Source: Novosphingobium sp. HII-3 (GTDB taxonomy: Bacteria > Pseudomonadota > Alphaproteobacteria > Sphingomonadales > Sphingomonadaceae). From it: a stretch of 36,171 bases of DNA. Location of the stretch: NCBI RefSeq assembly GCF_002916655.1, contig NZ_PPSM01000026.1:1-36171 (forward strand), written 5' to 3'. Below are positions 1-7,638 of this stretch, one piece after another (within the stretch, counting starts at the first letter, position 1; the number at the start of each line of letters is the position of its first letter). The notes beneath the pieces were generated by a model, which saw only the letters and a program-made list of their open reading frames with translations, ran no database searches and was not told where the DNA came from. A program made the translations under genes and the position numbers.

Positions 1-1172
1 TCGGTAGTCGATACGCCTGTGTCGCTGGCGAGTGCCCCCGAAGGCGGCAGGACGCTGATGTCGATGGTGAGGCTGGGTAGTTCGAACGTGTCGCTGACGT
101 TACCTGCCGCGTCGATCTGACGAACCTCTACCACGCCGGCTTCGTAGCTTCCTTCAGCAAGCAGGAAGCTGCTGCCGCTGCCGGTGGTCCAGCTTGCCCC
201 TGAGTCAGAGCTGAACTCCCAGCGGGCACCAGTTTCAAGATTGCCGACAGTAATTCTGCTGTCGTTGGTGATACTGTCGCCAGCTACGCCGGTGTCCGCA
301 AAGGTGGCCGTTGGAGTAGCGGGAAGGTCGATATCGGCATCGGCATCGGCATCCGCGTCCGCATCAGCGTCGGCATCAGCGTCAGCATCAGCATCCGCAT
401 CAGCATCCGCATCCGCGTCAGCATCAGCATCAGCGTCCGCGTCCGCATCCGCATCCGCATCCGCGTCAGCATCAGCATCAGCATCAGCGTCCGCGTCCGC
501 ATCCGCATCCGCATCCGCATCCGCATCAGCGTCAGCATCTGCATCTGCATCCGCATCAGCATCAGCATCTGCGTCAGCATCTGCATCTGCGTCAGCATCC
601 GCATCAGCGTCAGCATCCGCATCAGCATCTGCGTCAGCATCAGCGTCCGCATCTGCATCTGCGTCAGCGTCAGCATCCGCGTCAGCATCCGCGTCAGCAT
701 CAGCATCCGCATCAGCATCAGCATCCGCATCAGCATCGGTATCGTCATCCCCGCCCGTGCCGGCGGCGGCGGCGATCAGGCCAGCGGTTCCCAGAAGGCC
801 AAGCGCCGGAAGAATGCCGACACCCTCACCTGCTGCAGCGATGGAAGCAGCGGGTTCGACCAGCTCTTCCAGTTCCTCGATGCCGATGAACTCGAGAGTG
901 TCGCCCTGCCGGACGGCCCAAAGCTCGCCGTCCGTGTCCTGAAGCACCACTTCGCTGACATTGCCGGCGGTGCTGTCACCGTAGAAGTTGACGACGCGGA
1001 TCTCCTCACCCGATCGCAGGCGGATAAGAAGATCGTTACCTTGCCGTTCGAGAGCCGACAGATCCGCTCGGTTGGCGTATACCTTGATGACGCTCGGGCC
1101 ATCTATAACGACGGAATCTTCGGAAACCGTGCGTGTCGCACGAGTTGCCTTGTCGAAAATCTCGACTGCCAT
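1..1172 (-). CDS. BapA-like large adhesin, N-terminal part (cut by window edge)
   Basis: Partial minus-strand gene; 390 residues are visible and the frame is still open at base 1. The start ATG (1172-1170) has an AGGGA-type ribosome site a few bases upstream. Residues 1-~110 resemble the BapA prefix domain, with a short beta-rich segment ([17 protein letters not shown]) and an acidic stretch ([12 protein letters not shown]). A Gly/Ala hydrophobic stretch follows, then an uninterrupted Asp-Ala dipeptide tract at residues 146-280, then a bacterial Ig-like repeat with the typical [11 protein letters not shown] end. The family comprises very large, type-I-secreted surface proteins used in biofilm formation. 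The Ig-repeat array and the secretion signal would lie outside the window. Family assignment is strong; size and secretion route are inference. Confidence 0.85.
   Translation of the reverse strand, partial: MAVEIFDKATRATRTVSEDSVVIDGPSVIKVYANRADLSALERQGNDLLIRLRSGEEIRVVNFYGDSTAGNVSEVVLQDTDGELWAVRQGDTLEFIGIEELEELVEPAASIAAAGEGVGILPALGLLGTAGLIAAAAGTGGDDDTDADADADADADADADADADADADADADADADADADADADADADADADADADADADADADADADADADADADADADADADADADADADADADADADADADADADADADADADADADADADADADADADADADADADIDLPATPTATFADTGVAGDSITNDSRITVGNLETGARWEFSSDSGASWTTGSGSSFLLAEGSYEAGVVEVRQIDAAGNVSDTFELPSLTIDISVLPPSGALASDTGVSTT
333..737 (-). repeat. Hexanucleotide tract encoding (Asp-Ala)67-Asp
   Basis: 405 bases made only of GAY-GCN units read on the minus strand, encoding 135 residues of strictly alternating Asp and Ala (residues 146-280 of the adhesin). 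The third positions vary (GAT/GAC, GCx), so the peptide is perfectly periodic while the DNA is not. Because the unit is 6 bp, gain or loss of units keeps the reading frame. It separates the prefix domain from the Ig-like domains and probably acts as an acidic, extended linker. The same tract creates spurious open frames on both strands. Confidence 0.95.
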
Positions 1173-1537
1173 GCCAATCCCTACATCATTGTTCAGGCCG
1201 TAGCCCGGCAGGGTAGATCAAGAGGTGACTTCATCGAGAGAAACGATGAACCCGCCTAAAGCGCCTTTTGCCGAACCTGTTGGACTAAGGGATAATGCCG
1301 CATGCCTCCGCTGCGCGATGATCATTCCGCTATCGGGCTTAATTTCAGCAAAACAACCGAGGGTACGCACCTGATACACAAGAGGTATTTATTTGGTTAT
1401 ATAACTGAAGTTGGAAATAAGGAGAGATTTTAGCCACGGTAATCGCGGTAGCAATAGACCTCTTCAGCTTCACAAACGGCTACACGCCGCTTTTCGCCGG
1501 CACATCGCGGTCGACCAAGATTGGAATGGCACCGGGC
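1173..1537. other. Intergenic region upstream of the adhesin gene
   Basis: 365 bases with no convincing gene. The part around 1340-1440 is clearly more AT-rich than its surroundings and contains a perfect 10-bp palindrome, GTTATATAAC, at 1396-1405. Being upstream of the adhesin start on the minus strand, it is the natural place for that gene's promoter and control sites, but no -35/-10 pair could be assigned with confidence. Confidence 0.4.
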
Positions 1538-2656
1538 TCAGGCACCAGAAGGAACCAGAGAGTGGCCGGTGAGCTGCAAGCCCGCGCATGGTGCCGGACG
1601 TGCATAGACTGACATCCCGGCACGTCTCCTCAGTTCCACGGTGCCGGCGGCAAGGTCATCAAGCGCCTGCATCGTATCGGTGAAGCCCGCCTGCCACCGA
1701 TGCGCGGCGGACCGACCGGAGAAGTCAAAGGCTTTGCCGCTCACTTCCGGGTCCTGGTCGCGGTAAGCGAGGTGGACAAGGGTGATCGGCCGTCCTTCGC
1801 CTTGCTTTGCGCGTTCGTCAAAGATGGTCTGCCAGGCAGCGATGGTGCGACGGCTCTGCGTAGCGAACAAAAGGTCCTGCATGCGCAGCACCGATTCCGA
1901 GAGGCGGCCCGGCCGACGGCCGTGCAGCGGGAGAAGGTCGAGAGCGAAGCACAGCAACGGGCCGTCGCCCGGTTCGTGCAGTGCGCAATCGAGCGGCAGG
2001 TTGGCCGACATGCCCGGGTCGCCGAAGAGCCGCCCGTCTATTTCCACAGGGGCGAAGGCGGGCAGCAGGGCGGCGCTCGCACGAAGATGGTCGGCGTGTA
2101 CAGGCTGCCTGCGGCTGTCGAAGGCAACGTCCTCGCCCGTCTCGATGTCAATCGCCGTTGCTAGGAAGGCGGGTGCCGAGGGCGCATTCAACAAGTCGAA
2201 ATCCAGCAGACGTTCGAGTTCCGCGCGTAATGGAAGCGTATCGTGAAGGCTGACCTGTTCGGACAGGCTGAGGCCGGGCGTCAGCCAGGAGAAGTAGCGA
2301 GGCGCGAAAACGCCCGGACGTCCCGCAGCGAGGGTCATCATGGCTGCGAAGGATCGCCGGATGTCTTCCAGAATCCCGCCCGCTTCCATCGCTGGCGAAC
2401 CTTTCGCTGCCGGTGTCCACAAGGCCCGCAGCTTCTTCAGGCGATCGAGGGGCGCGTTCCCGCAAATGATCGCCCCGTTTATCGCGCCGACGGAGGCACC
2501 CGCCACCCGGTCTGGCAGAAAGCCACGCTCATGCAGCGCCTCATAAGCACCTGCCTGGTATGCTCCGAGCGCGTTACCCCCGCTCAGAACGAGAGCAAAC
2601 TCCACTGCTCCCGCCGTCACTGGGGACTTCCCTTGTGGATGGCCCACGCCGAGCAT
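1538..2656 (-). CDS. Patatin-like phospholipase family protein
   Basis: 372-residue protein of the patatin fold. The N-terminal half carries the oxyanion-hole motif SGGNALGAYQAG (residues ~25-36), the nucleophile elbow GASVG (53-57, Ser55) and, further on, a DPG motif supplying the aspartate of the Ser-Asp dyad. The expected activity is lipid acyl hydrolysis, with substrate unknown. There is no signal peptide or membrane segment, so it is probably cytoplasmic. The ATG at 2656 has only a weak ribosome site; a GTG at 2620 is preceded by AAGGGAAG and would give a protein starting just before the beta strand of the patatin domain, so the true start may be there. It follows the SDR gene on the same strand after a 28-base gap. 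Confidence 0.88.
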   Translation of the reverse strand: MLGVGHPQGKSPVTAGAVEFALVLSGGNALGAYQAGAYEALHERGFLPDRVAGASVGAINGAIICGNAPLDRLKKLRALWTPAAKGSPAMEAGGILEDIRRSFAAMMTLAAGRPGVFAPRYFSWLTPGLSLSEQVSLHDTLPLRAELERLLDFDLLNAPSAPAFLATAIDIETGEDVAFDSRRQPVHADHLRASAALLPAFAPVEIDGRLFGDPGMSANLPLDCALHEPGDGPLLCFALDLLPLHGRRPGRLSESVLRMQDLLFATQSRRTIAAWQTIFDERAKQGEGRPITLVHLAYRDQDPEVSGKAFDFSGRSAAHRWQAGFTDTMQALDDLAAGTVELRRRAGMSVYARPAPCAGLQLTGHSLVPSGA

Positions 2657-2684
2657 CGGCTCGAGGCGGTCCCGTGCTCGCGGC

Positions 2685-3539
2685 TCAGAGGAACGGCTTG
2701 CCGCCCGTCACCGCTATGGTGGCGCCGGACACGTAGCTGGCCTCGTCGCTAGCGAGCATGACGTAGGCGGGAGCGAGTTCCTTCGGCTGCGCGGGGCGGC
2801 CGATGGGATAAGTAGCGCCGAACTGCGCGACCTCTTCCGGCGGCATCGTCGCTGGTATCAGCGGAGTCCAGACGGGGCCGGGCGCGACGCAGTTCACGCG
2901 GATGCCCTTCGGCATCAGCATCTGCGCAAGCCCCGCTGTAAAGTTCTGGATGGCGCCCTTGGTCGTGGCGTAGGGCAGAAGCGTTTGCTTCGGCATGTCG
3001 GCATTAACCGAGGTCGTGTTGATGATCGCCGCCCCCGGCTTCATGTGCTTCACCGCTGCCTTCGCCAGGTAGAACATGGCGTGGATGTTAGTGCGGAAGG
3101 TCTTGTCCCATTCCTCATCCGAGATGTCGGCAATGTCCTCGAACGTCATCTGGTGCGCGGCGTTGTTCACCAGCACGTCGATCCCGCCGAACGCCTCCAC
3201 CGCCTGCTCGATAATCGAACGGCAGTGTGCCGGATCGCCGATGTCGCCCGGGACCGACACGGCCTTGCGACCGGCCTGCTCCACCAGATGCACGGTCTCC
3301 TGCGCGTCCTCATCCTCGTTCAGGTAGGAGATCAGGACGTCGGCACCTTCGCGCGCGAAAGCGATGGCGACGGCGCGGCCGATGCCGCTGTCGCCCCCTG
3401 TGATCACGACCTTCTTGCCCGCAAGACGTCCATGACCCTCATAGCTGTCCTCGCCATGGTCAGGTCGCGGGTCCATCGCGGCGGTGGTGCCAGGCGGTTG
3501 CTGCTGCTGTTCCGGGAGCGGCGGCTGCAGACTGGCCAT
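2685..3539 (-). CDS. SDR-family NAD(P)-dependent oxidoreductase (YdaD/YghA-like)
   Basis: 284-residue short-chain dehydrogenase. Visible motifs: cofactor loop TGGDSGIG (47-54), NNAA (125-128), catalytic Ser177, Tyr190 and Lys194 (YATTK), and a C-terminal VTGGKPF. The N-terminal ~40 residues are Pro/Gln-rich (QQQQPPG), typical of the general-stress GSP39/YghA subgroup. The start at 3539 was chosen because a GAGGAGG ribosome site lies about 9 bases upstream; the longer open frame to 3710 has no such site and adds low-complexity sequence. The cofactor and a redox role are expected from the family; the substrate is unknown. The subgroup is often stress-induced, but no clear EcfG promoter was found here. 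Confidence 0.9.
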   Translation of the reverse strand: MASLQPPLPEQQQQPPGTTAAMDPRPDHGEDSYEGHGRLAGKKVVITGGDSGIGRAVAIAFAREGADVLISYLNEDEDAQETVHLVEQAGRKAVSVPGDIGDPAHCRSIIEQAVEAFGGIDVLVNNAAHQMTFEDIADISDEEWDKTFRTNIHAMFYLAKAAVKHMKPGAAIINTTSVNADMPKQTLLPYATTKGAIQNFTAGLAQMLMPKGIRVNCVAPGPVWTPLIPATMPPEEVAQFGATYPIGRPAQPKELAPAYVMLASDEASYVSGATIAVTGGKPFL

Positions 3540-3690
3540 GGGCGGAAATCCTCCTCGTGAGCTACTTGAAACCGATCGGCCGCGACGAACGGCATCGCGA
3601 CCATGCGGCTTCAAATAGCCTCCGGAGCAGGTCCGGTTCCCACTGCTTATCCTGTTAAATGGAGCCTGCAGCGTTGCGCCTTTTCCCGAG

Positions 3691-3721
3691 GATCGGGGAC
3701 GCTGGAGCAACGTCCCCGATC
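3691..3721 (-). terminator. Strong stem-loop downstream of the OmpA-like gene
   Basis: Perfect 11-bp inverted repeat GATCGGGGACG / CGTCCCCGATC with a 9-base loop, beginning 8 bases after the stop codon of the OmpA-like gene on the minus strand. There is no clear T-run after the stem on either strand, so it may end transcription inefficiently, stabilise the 3' end of the mRNA, or insulate the two minus-strand genes. Confidence 0.6.
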
Positions 3722-3728
3722 ACAAGGC

Positions 3729-4610
3729 TCAGAGGCCGTCCAGGCCCTTGCTGACGAGGACGTTGACGGTCACGCGGCGGTTGCGTGCCTTGCCTTCTTC
3801 GGTGTCGTTGCTTGCAGCCGGGTCCGCCTCGGCCATGCCAGTGGGCGTTAGCATGCGGTAGGGCTTCCAGCGGCAGGCCTGCTGGAGATAGTTCACGACG
3901 CGGGCGGCGCGCTTCTCACTCAGCTCCTGGTTGAACTCCTCGCTGCCGGTCGAGTCCGTGTAGCCAACGACCAGAAGCAGGGCGTTGTCCATGCCTTCGG
4001 CGGTCTTCGCCGCGGCGCACAGATCAGCCTTGGCCTGTTCGGACAGCACGGACTTGCCGGTGTCGAAGTTCACGTCGGTGGTGCTCTTGACGTTGTACTT
4101 GTCGATGTCGCCCATGCGGCTGCGCAGCGCGTCCGTCGCGGCGGTCTGCTCCGCAAAGCGCTGGTCGGTGCCGTTATGGATCATCGCCGCCGTCTTGAGA
4201 TCCTTGTTCTTGATGTCGATCTCGCTGGCCACCAGTACATTGCCCGCCTGCATGGTCTTGACCTCGACCGGGAGGCCGTTGAGCAGCGATGCTGCGGCGA
4301 GCCGGCTGCGATTGAGGCTCAGGAAGCCACCGCTCGCGGTGATCTTCGTGGCATCGGTGATCGTGATGACGGACTTGCTGCCGTTCTCCGCCGTGACCTG
4401 CATGCGGTCGCCGCTGCGTGCGGAGATGATGCCTTCGATTTTAGGCCCCTTCGTCATCTCGGCGGCCGACGGTGGCGACGTGTCCGTCACCGTCGTCGTG
4501 AGTTCACCCTCCTGCTGCTCCTGCTGATCGGCTGCGAAAGTGCCCGTCGCGGGCACCGCCAGCATGGCAGCCAGCAGGAGAACTTTGGGGCTTTTGGAAA
4601 TGACACTCAT
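3729..4610 (-). CDS. OmpA-family outer-membrane/peptidoglycan-binding protein
   Basis: 293 residues. The start at 4610 has an AAGGAG site 7 bases upstream and begins a clear signal peptide (MSVISKSPKVLLLAAMLAVP, cleavage probably after TFAA). A middle region of ~120 residues with beta-type sequence precedes the OmpA_C domain: NFDTGKSVLSEQAKADL, GYTDSTGSEEFNQELSEKRA, then NRRVTV near the end. The Asp and Arg that bind diaminopimelate in this family are present in the GYTDSTG...LSEKRA block. It probably tethers the envelope to peptidoglycan from the periplasmic side. It does not look like a classical OmpA 8-strand barrel protein; the N-terminal domain is not recognised. Confidence 0.88.
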   Translation of the reverse strand: MSVISKSPKVLLLAAMLAVPATGTFAADQQEQQEGELTTTVTDTSPPSAAEMTKGPKIEGIISARSGDRMQVTAENGSKSVITITDATKITASGGFLSLNRSRLAAASLLNGLPVEVKTMQAGNVLVASEIDIKNKDLKTAAMIHNGTDQRFAEQTAATDALRSRMGDIDKYNVKSTTDVNFDTGKSVLSEQAKADLCAAAKTAEGMDNALLLVVGYTDSTGSEEFNQELSEKRAARVVNYLQQACRWKPYRMLTPTGMAEADPAASNDTEEGKARNRRVTVNVLVSKGLDGL

Positions 4611-4965
4611 TGCGGTACTCCTTGGAAACTCAACCGTCAGGCTGGCAATCACCGCTTCGCGTCGGTCCGCAATTATGCGGACACCGGTCGGCAGAACCCC
4701 TCCACCCTGTTGTACTAGGCCCCCGAACGGGCGCCTGCACTTCGGACTTTAGGGGTGTTCAGGACAACATTACGGGTAGATGAACGTTGCAAACGTCGCC
4801 CCTGCTCGTGCCGCTGATAGGAGCGTGCCGTGCGACAAACCGACGCAGGCAGGGGCTGCAGGGGGCACGCCGAAGCTGCCAAACAGCCCTCTGAGAGCCC
4901 GCCTGCGACAATCAATGCGGCCGTCACGGAGCGTCGGCAGGACGCCCCGTTTGTACCGCAGACGC
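4611..4965. other. Intergenic region between OmpA-like and DUF885 genes
   Basis: 355 bases between two minus-strand genes. Short open frames exist on both strands but have no ribosome site, skewed composition or recognisable product. It probably holds the promoter of the OmpA-like gene on the minus strand; no confident promoter, repeat or RNA was identified. Confidence 0.4.
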
Positions 4966-6816
4966 TCACCGCGCGGGCGATGGCTGCTCTGTGATCCACC
5001 TGTCCACGACGCGTTCCAGTACCGTGAGAGGCATGCCTCCGCCACCAAGCGTCCTCTCGTGGAAGCTGCGGATGTCGAAACGGTCGCCCAGGGCTGCCCT
5101 GGCCTTCTCGCGCAGGCGAACCCACTCGTTATGGCCTACCTTGTAGGCGCAGGCCTGCCCGGGCCAGACGCAATAGCGGTCAATTTCGGAGGTGGCGCCG
5201 CCCTCCGCCTGACCGGTGTTGTCGATCAGGTAGCGGATCGCCTTTTCCCGGCTCCATCCCTTGGCGTGGATACCGGTATCGACGACGAGCCTGACCGCGC
5301 GGAACAGCAGGCTCTGGTAGAACCCCACGCGACCCAGCGGGTCGTTCGCGTAAGCGCCAAGTTCGTCGGCCAGCTGCTCGGCATAAAGTCCCCACCCTTC
5401 CGCGTAGCTGGAGAAGAACAGCAGGTTCATCAGCTTGGGCGCGGCAGCGCTCTCCTGCTGCAAAGCGATCTGCAGGTGGTGGCCCGGCATGGCCTCGTGA
5501 TAGGTAAGGGTGGGCAGCGAATACCGGGGCCAGGTGGCCGTGTCCGTCAGGTTGATCCAGTAGATCCCCGGACGGGTGCCATCCAGGCTGGGCGGGTTGT
5601 AGTATCCCAGCGACGCCCCTTCCTGGATTTCCGGCGGCACCCGCTTGATCTCGACGCCCGCGCGGGGCAGGCGGCTGAAGGCGCGCGGCAGCAGCGCCTC
5701 CATCGCCGCCATCTGCGTGTTGAGGTCAGCCACAAGCTGGGCTTTCGCCTCATCGGTGTTGGCGTAGATGTTCGCGGGATCGGCCCGCAGGGCGGCGATG
5801 CGTTCGCCGACGGTGCCCTGCGTCATGCCCTGCGCCTTCAGCAAGCCATCCGACAGCGACGTCAGTTCCGCCACCTGCTCAAGGCCGACACGGTGGATCT
5901 CTTCCGCCGTGAGCCGGGTCGTGGTGATGAAGTTGAGGCTGTTGGCGTAGTATTGCTGTCCCTGGGGCAGGCGGGACACGGATGCATCATGGCCAGCCTT
6001 CGGCAGCGTGGCCTTCAACACATCATGCTGCCGTTGCAGCGCGGGATAGACCCGCTCGGCGACGATCTTCTCGACGCGCGCTCCCCACGCACCCGGGATT
6101 GCGCTCTCTCCCGTTCGCCGCACGATCGACTGCACCAGCGTGGATTCCCCAGCGGGTGTGGCGAGCATCCCCGCCTGGAGCGCGATGGTCTTGTCGAGGA
6201 TGAAGTCAGGCGGAATGACGCCCAGTGCGAAGTCTTCCCGGACTCGATCGGTCTCGGCATCCAGCACGGCCGCGAACTGATTCACGCGCGATACGTAAGC
6301 CTCCGCATCCGCCGAGTTTTTTATGGTATGCTGCGTATCCAGGAAGTCAGCCGTGTTGAGATACGCACCATTCGCCTGGCTGACACGGTAGACCTGCGGC
6401 CATCCACCCTGTCCGTAGGGAATGGAATAGGTCCTGATGACACTGTCGAAGTTGGCCTCGATCGTGTCGTAGTAGATCGCGTCCTGCGCCGTCATCGCGG
6501 ACCGATCCAGCTTCGCAAGTTCGGTGCGGGCGGCACGCAAGCGTGCCTGCTCCTTGGCCTCGTAGTCGCGTGTGGGAATTGTCAGCCGGGCCTTCAGTGC
6601 GGCGCGGGGCCCCTCATCAAGGCCAAGACCGGTTGCCGTCTCGGGCGAAGCATCGACTTCGGCGTTGAAATGGCCGTCCATGAAGGCTTTCAGGGCCGGG
6701 TTTGTCGCGCCCTCGGCGGTTTCGCCCTGCGCTGCCATCCGCGCGAAGACCCGGCCTCCTGCAAGGAGCGCGGCGCCTGCCGTGGCAGACGTTAGAAGAC
6801 GGCGACGTTCGATCAT
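4966..6816 (-). CDS. DUF885 family (M32-like) putative metallopeptidase, exported
   Basis: 616 residues. The start at 6816 was preferred to an ATG 15 bases upstream because GAGGGAG lies 6 bases before it. The N-terminus (MIERRRLLTSATAGAALLAGG) is an Arg-rich, Tat-like export signal. The DUF885 core contains HEAMPGHHLQ at about residues 440-449, an HExxxGHH metal-binding site, followed by AEGWGLYAEQL, which contributes the third ligand in such enzymes. The family is predicted to act as periplasmic zinc peptidases; the natural substrate is unknown. It stands alone, about 110 bases beyond the end of the kdp operon. Confidence 0.88.
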   Translation of the reverse strand: MIERRRLLTSATAGAALLAGGRVFARMAAQGETAEGATNPALKAFMDGHFNAEVDASPETATGLGLDEGPRAALKARLTIPTRDYEAKEQARLRAARTELAKLDRSAMTAQDAIYYDTIEANFDSVIRTYSIPYGQGGWPQVYRVSQANGAYLNTADFLDTQHTIKNSADAEAYVSRVNQFAAVLDAETDRVREDFALGVIPPDFILDKTIALQAGMLATPAGESTLVQSIVRRTGESAIPGAWGARVEKIVAERVYPALQRQHDVLKATLPKAGHDASVSRLPQGQQYYANSLNFITTTRLTAEEIHRVGLEQVAELTSLSDGLLKAQGMTQGTVGERIAALRADPANIYANTDEAKAQLVADLNTQMAAMEALLPRAFSRLPRAGVEIKRVPPEIQEGASLGYYNPPSLDGTRPGIYWINLTDTATWPRYSLPTLTYHEAMPGHHLQIALQQESAAAPKLMNLLFFSSYAEGWGLYAEQLADELGAYANDPLGRVGFYQSLLFRAVRLVVDTGIHAKGWSREKAIRYLIDNTGQAEGGATSEIDRYCVWPGQACAYKVGHNEWVRLREKARAALGDRFDIRSFHERTLGGGGMPLTVLERVVDRWITEQPSPAR

Positions 6817-6924
6817 GGAAGACTCCCTCATGCTTATGGGGCCAGCCTAGCACTACTCGAATCGACATGGCACGCGCTAAGGTGATTGCCTCTCCCCGGT
6901 CATGCCCTGCAGCGTTTCAGCCTG

Positions 6925-7638
6925 CTAACCGGCATCCAGTGCATCGGCCGGCACGCGCAGGCGATAGCCTATCCCCACCTCGTTGCTGATGATTTGCGGG
7001 CGCTGAGGATCAACCTCAAGCTTCTGGCGCAGAGTGCGCACCAGCACCCGCAGATACTCGATGTGGCGCTCGACCTCGTTGGGCCAGACATGGGCCAGCA
7101 TCTGTTCGTGCGTGATGACCTTTCCCGGGAACCTTGCAAGCTGTGAGAGGACCGCGAATTCCTTGCGCGTCAAATGAAGGTTGGCGCCCGCCTTTGTGAT
7201 TGTCCGGTCCAGCAGATTGATTTCCAGATCCCCGATCTTCAGGGCCGGAGCCCCGCCGCCGCGGGTCATACGGTTGCGCAGGGCCACCCGCACCCGCGCC
7301 AGCAACTCGTCCGTGTCAAAGGGCTTGGTGAGATAATCGTCTGCCCCCAGATCGAGCGCGGCCACCTTTTCGGCGGTCGCCTCGCGGGCCGAGACGATGA
7401 TCAGCGTTGTGTCAGGCAGCATCTGCTTGACGAGCGGCACGAGTTCTAGTCCGTCACGGTCTGGAAGGCCGAGGTCGAGCAGCACCACGTCCGGCCGTTC
7501 CTGCCGGACTTTGTTCAAGGCCTCGCCCGCGTTCTCGGCCTCCAGTGTCGAGTAGTCGGCACGTGCGAGCGCCGCGTTTATCAGTCGGCGAATATGAAGC
7601 TCATCGTCGATGACGAGAACCTTGTGGCGGATATTCAT
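6925..7638 (-). CDS. kdpE: KdpE, OmpR-family response regulator of potassium transport
   Basis: 237 residues. Receiver domain with acidic pocket Asp11-Asp12, phosphorylation site Asp55 (VVLLDLGLPD) and Lys105 (YLTKPF), followed by a winged-helix DNA-binding domain (LTRKEFAVLSQLARFPGKV...). The start codon overlaps the kdpD stop (ATGA), giving translational coupling. It is the partner of KdpD and should activate the kdp operon at low K+ or osmotic stress. It is the last gene of the operon. Confidence 0.95.
   Translation of the reverse strand: MNIRHKVLVIDDELHIRRLINAALARADYSTLEAENAGEALNKVRQERPDVVLLDLGLPDRDGLELVPLVKQMLPDTTLIIVSAREATAEKVAALDLGADDYLTKPFDTDELLARVRVALRNRMTRGGGAPALKIGDLEINLLDRTITKAGANLHLTRKEFAVLSQLARFPGKVITHEQMLAHVWPNEVERHIEYLRVLVRTLRQKLEVDPQRPQIISNEVGIGYRLRVPADALDAG

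Noticed and set aside
333..737. CRISPR or satellite array
   Set aside because: The unit is a 6-bp codon pair with no spacers; it is a coding repeat inside an open adhesin frame.
184..942. 252-aa plus-strand frame rich in Ser-Ala repeats
   Set aside because: It is the complement of the Asp-Ala tract and of the adhesin N-terminus. It has no ribosome site, and the minus-strand frame has recognisable BapA prefix and Ig-like domains.
3540..3660. EcfG promoter for the SDR gene
   Set aside because: GGAAC occurs on the minus strand, but no GTT stands at the required distance.
4780..6795. 671-aa plus-strand open frame
   Set aside because: Antisense to the DUF885 gene, which has a metal-binding motif and export signal. 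The plus frame is Arg/Gly-rich without any family feature; it is a GC-rich shadow.
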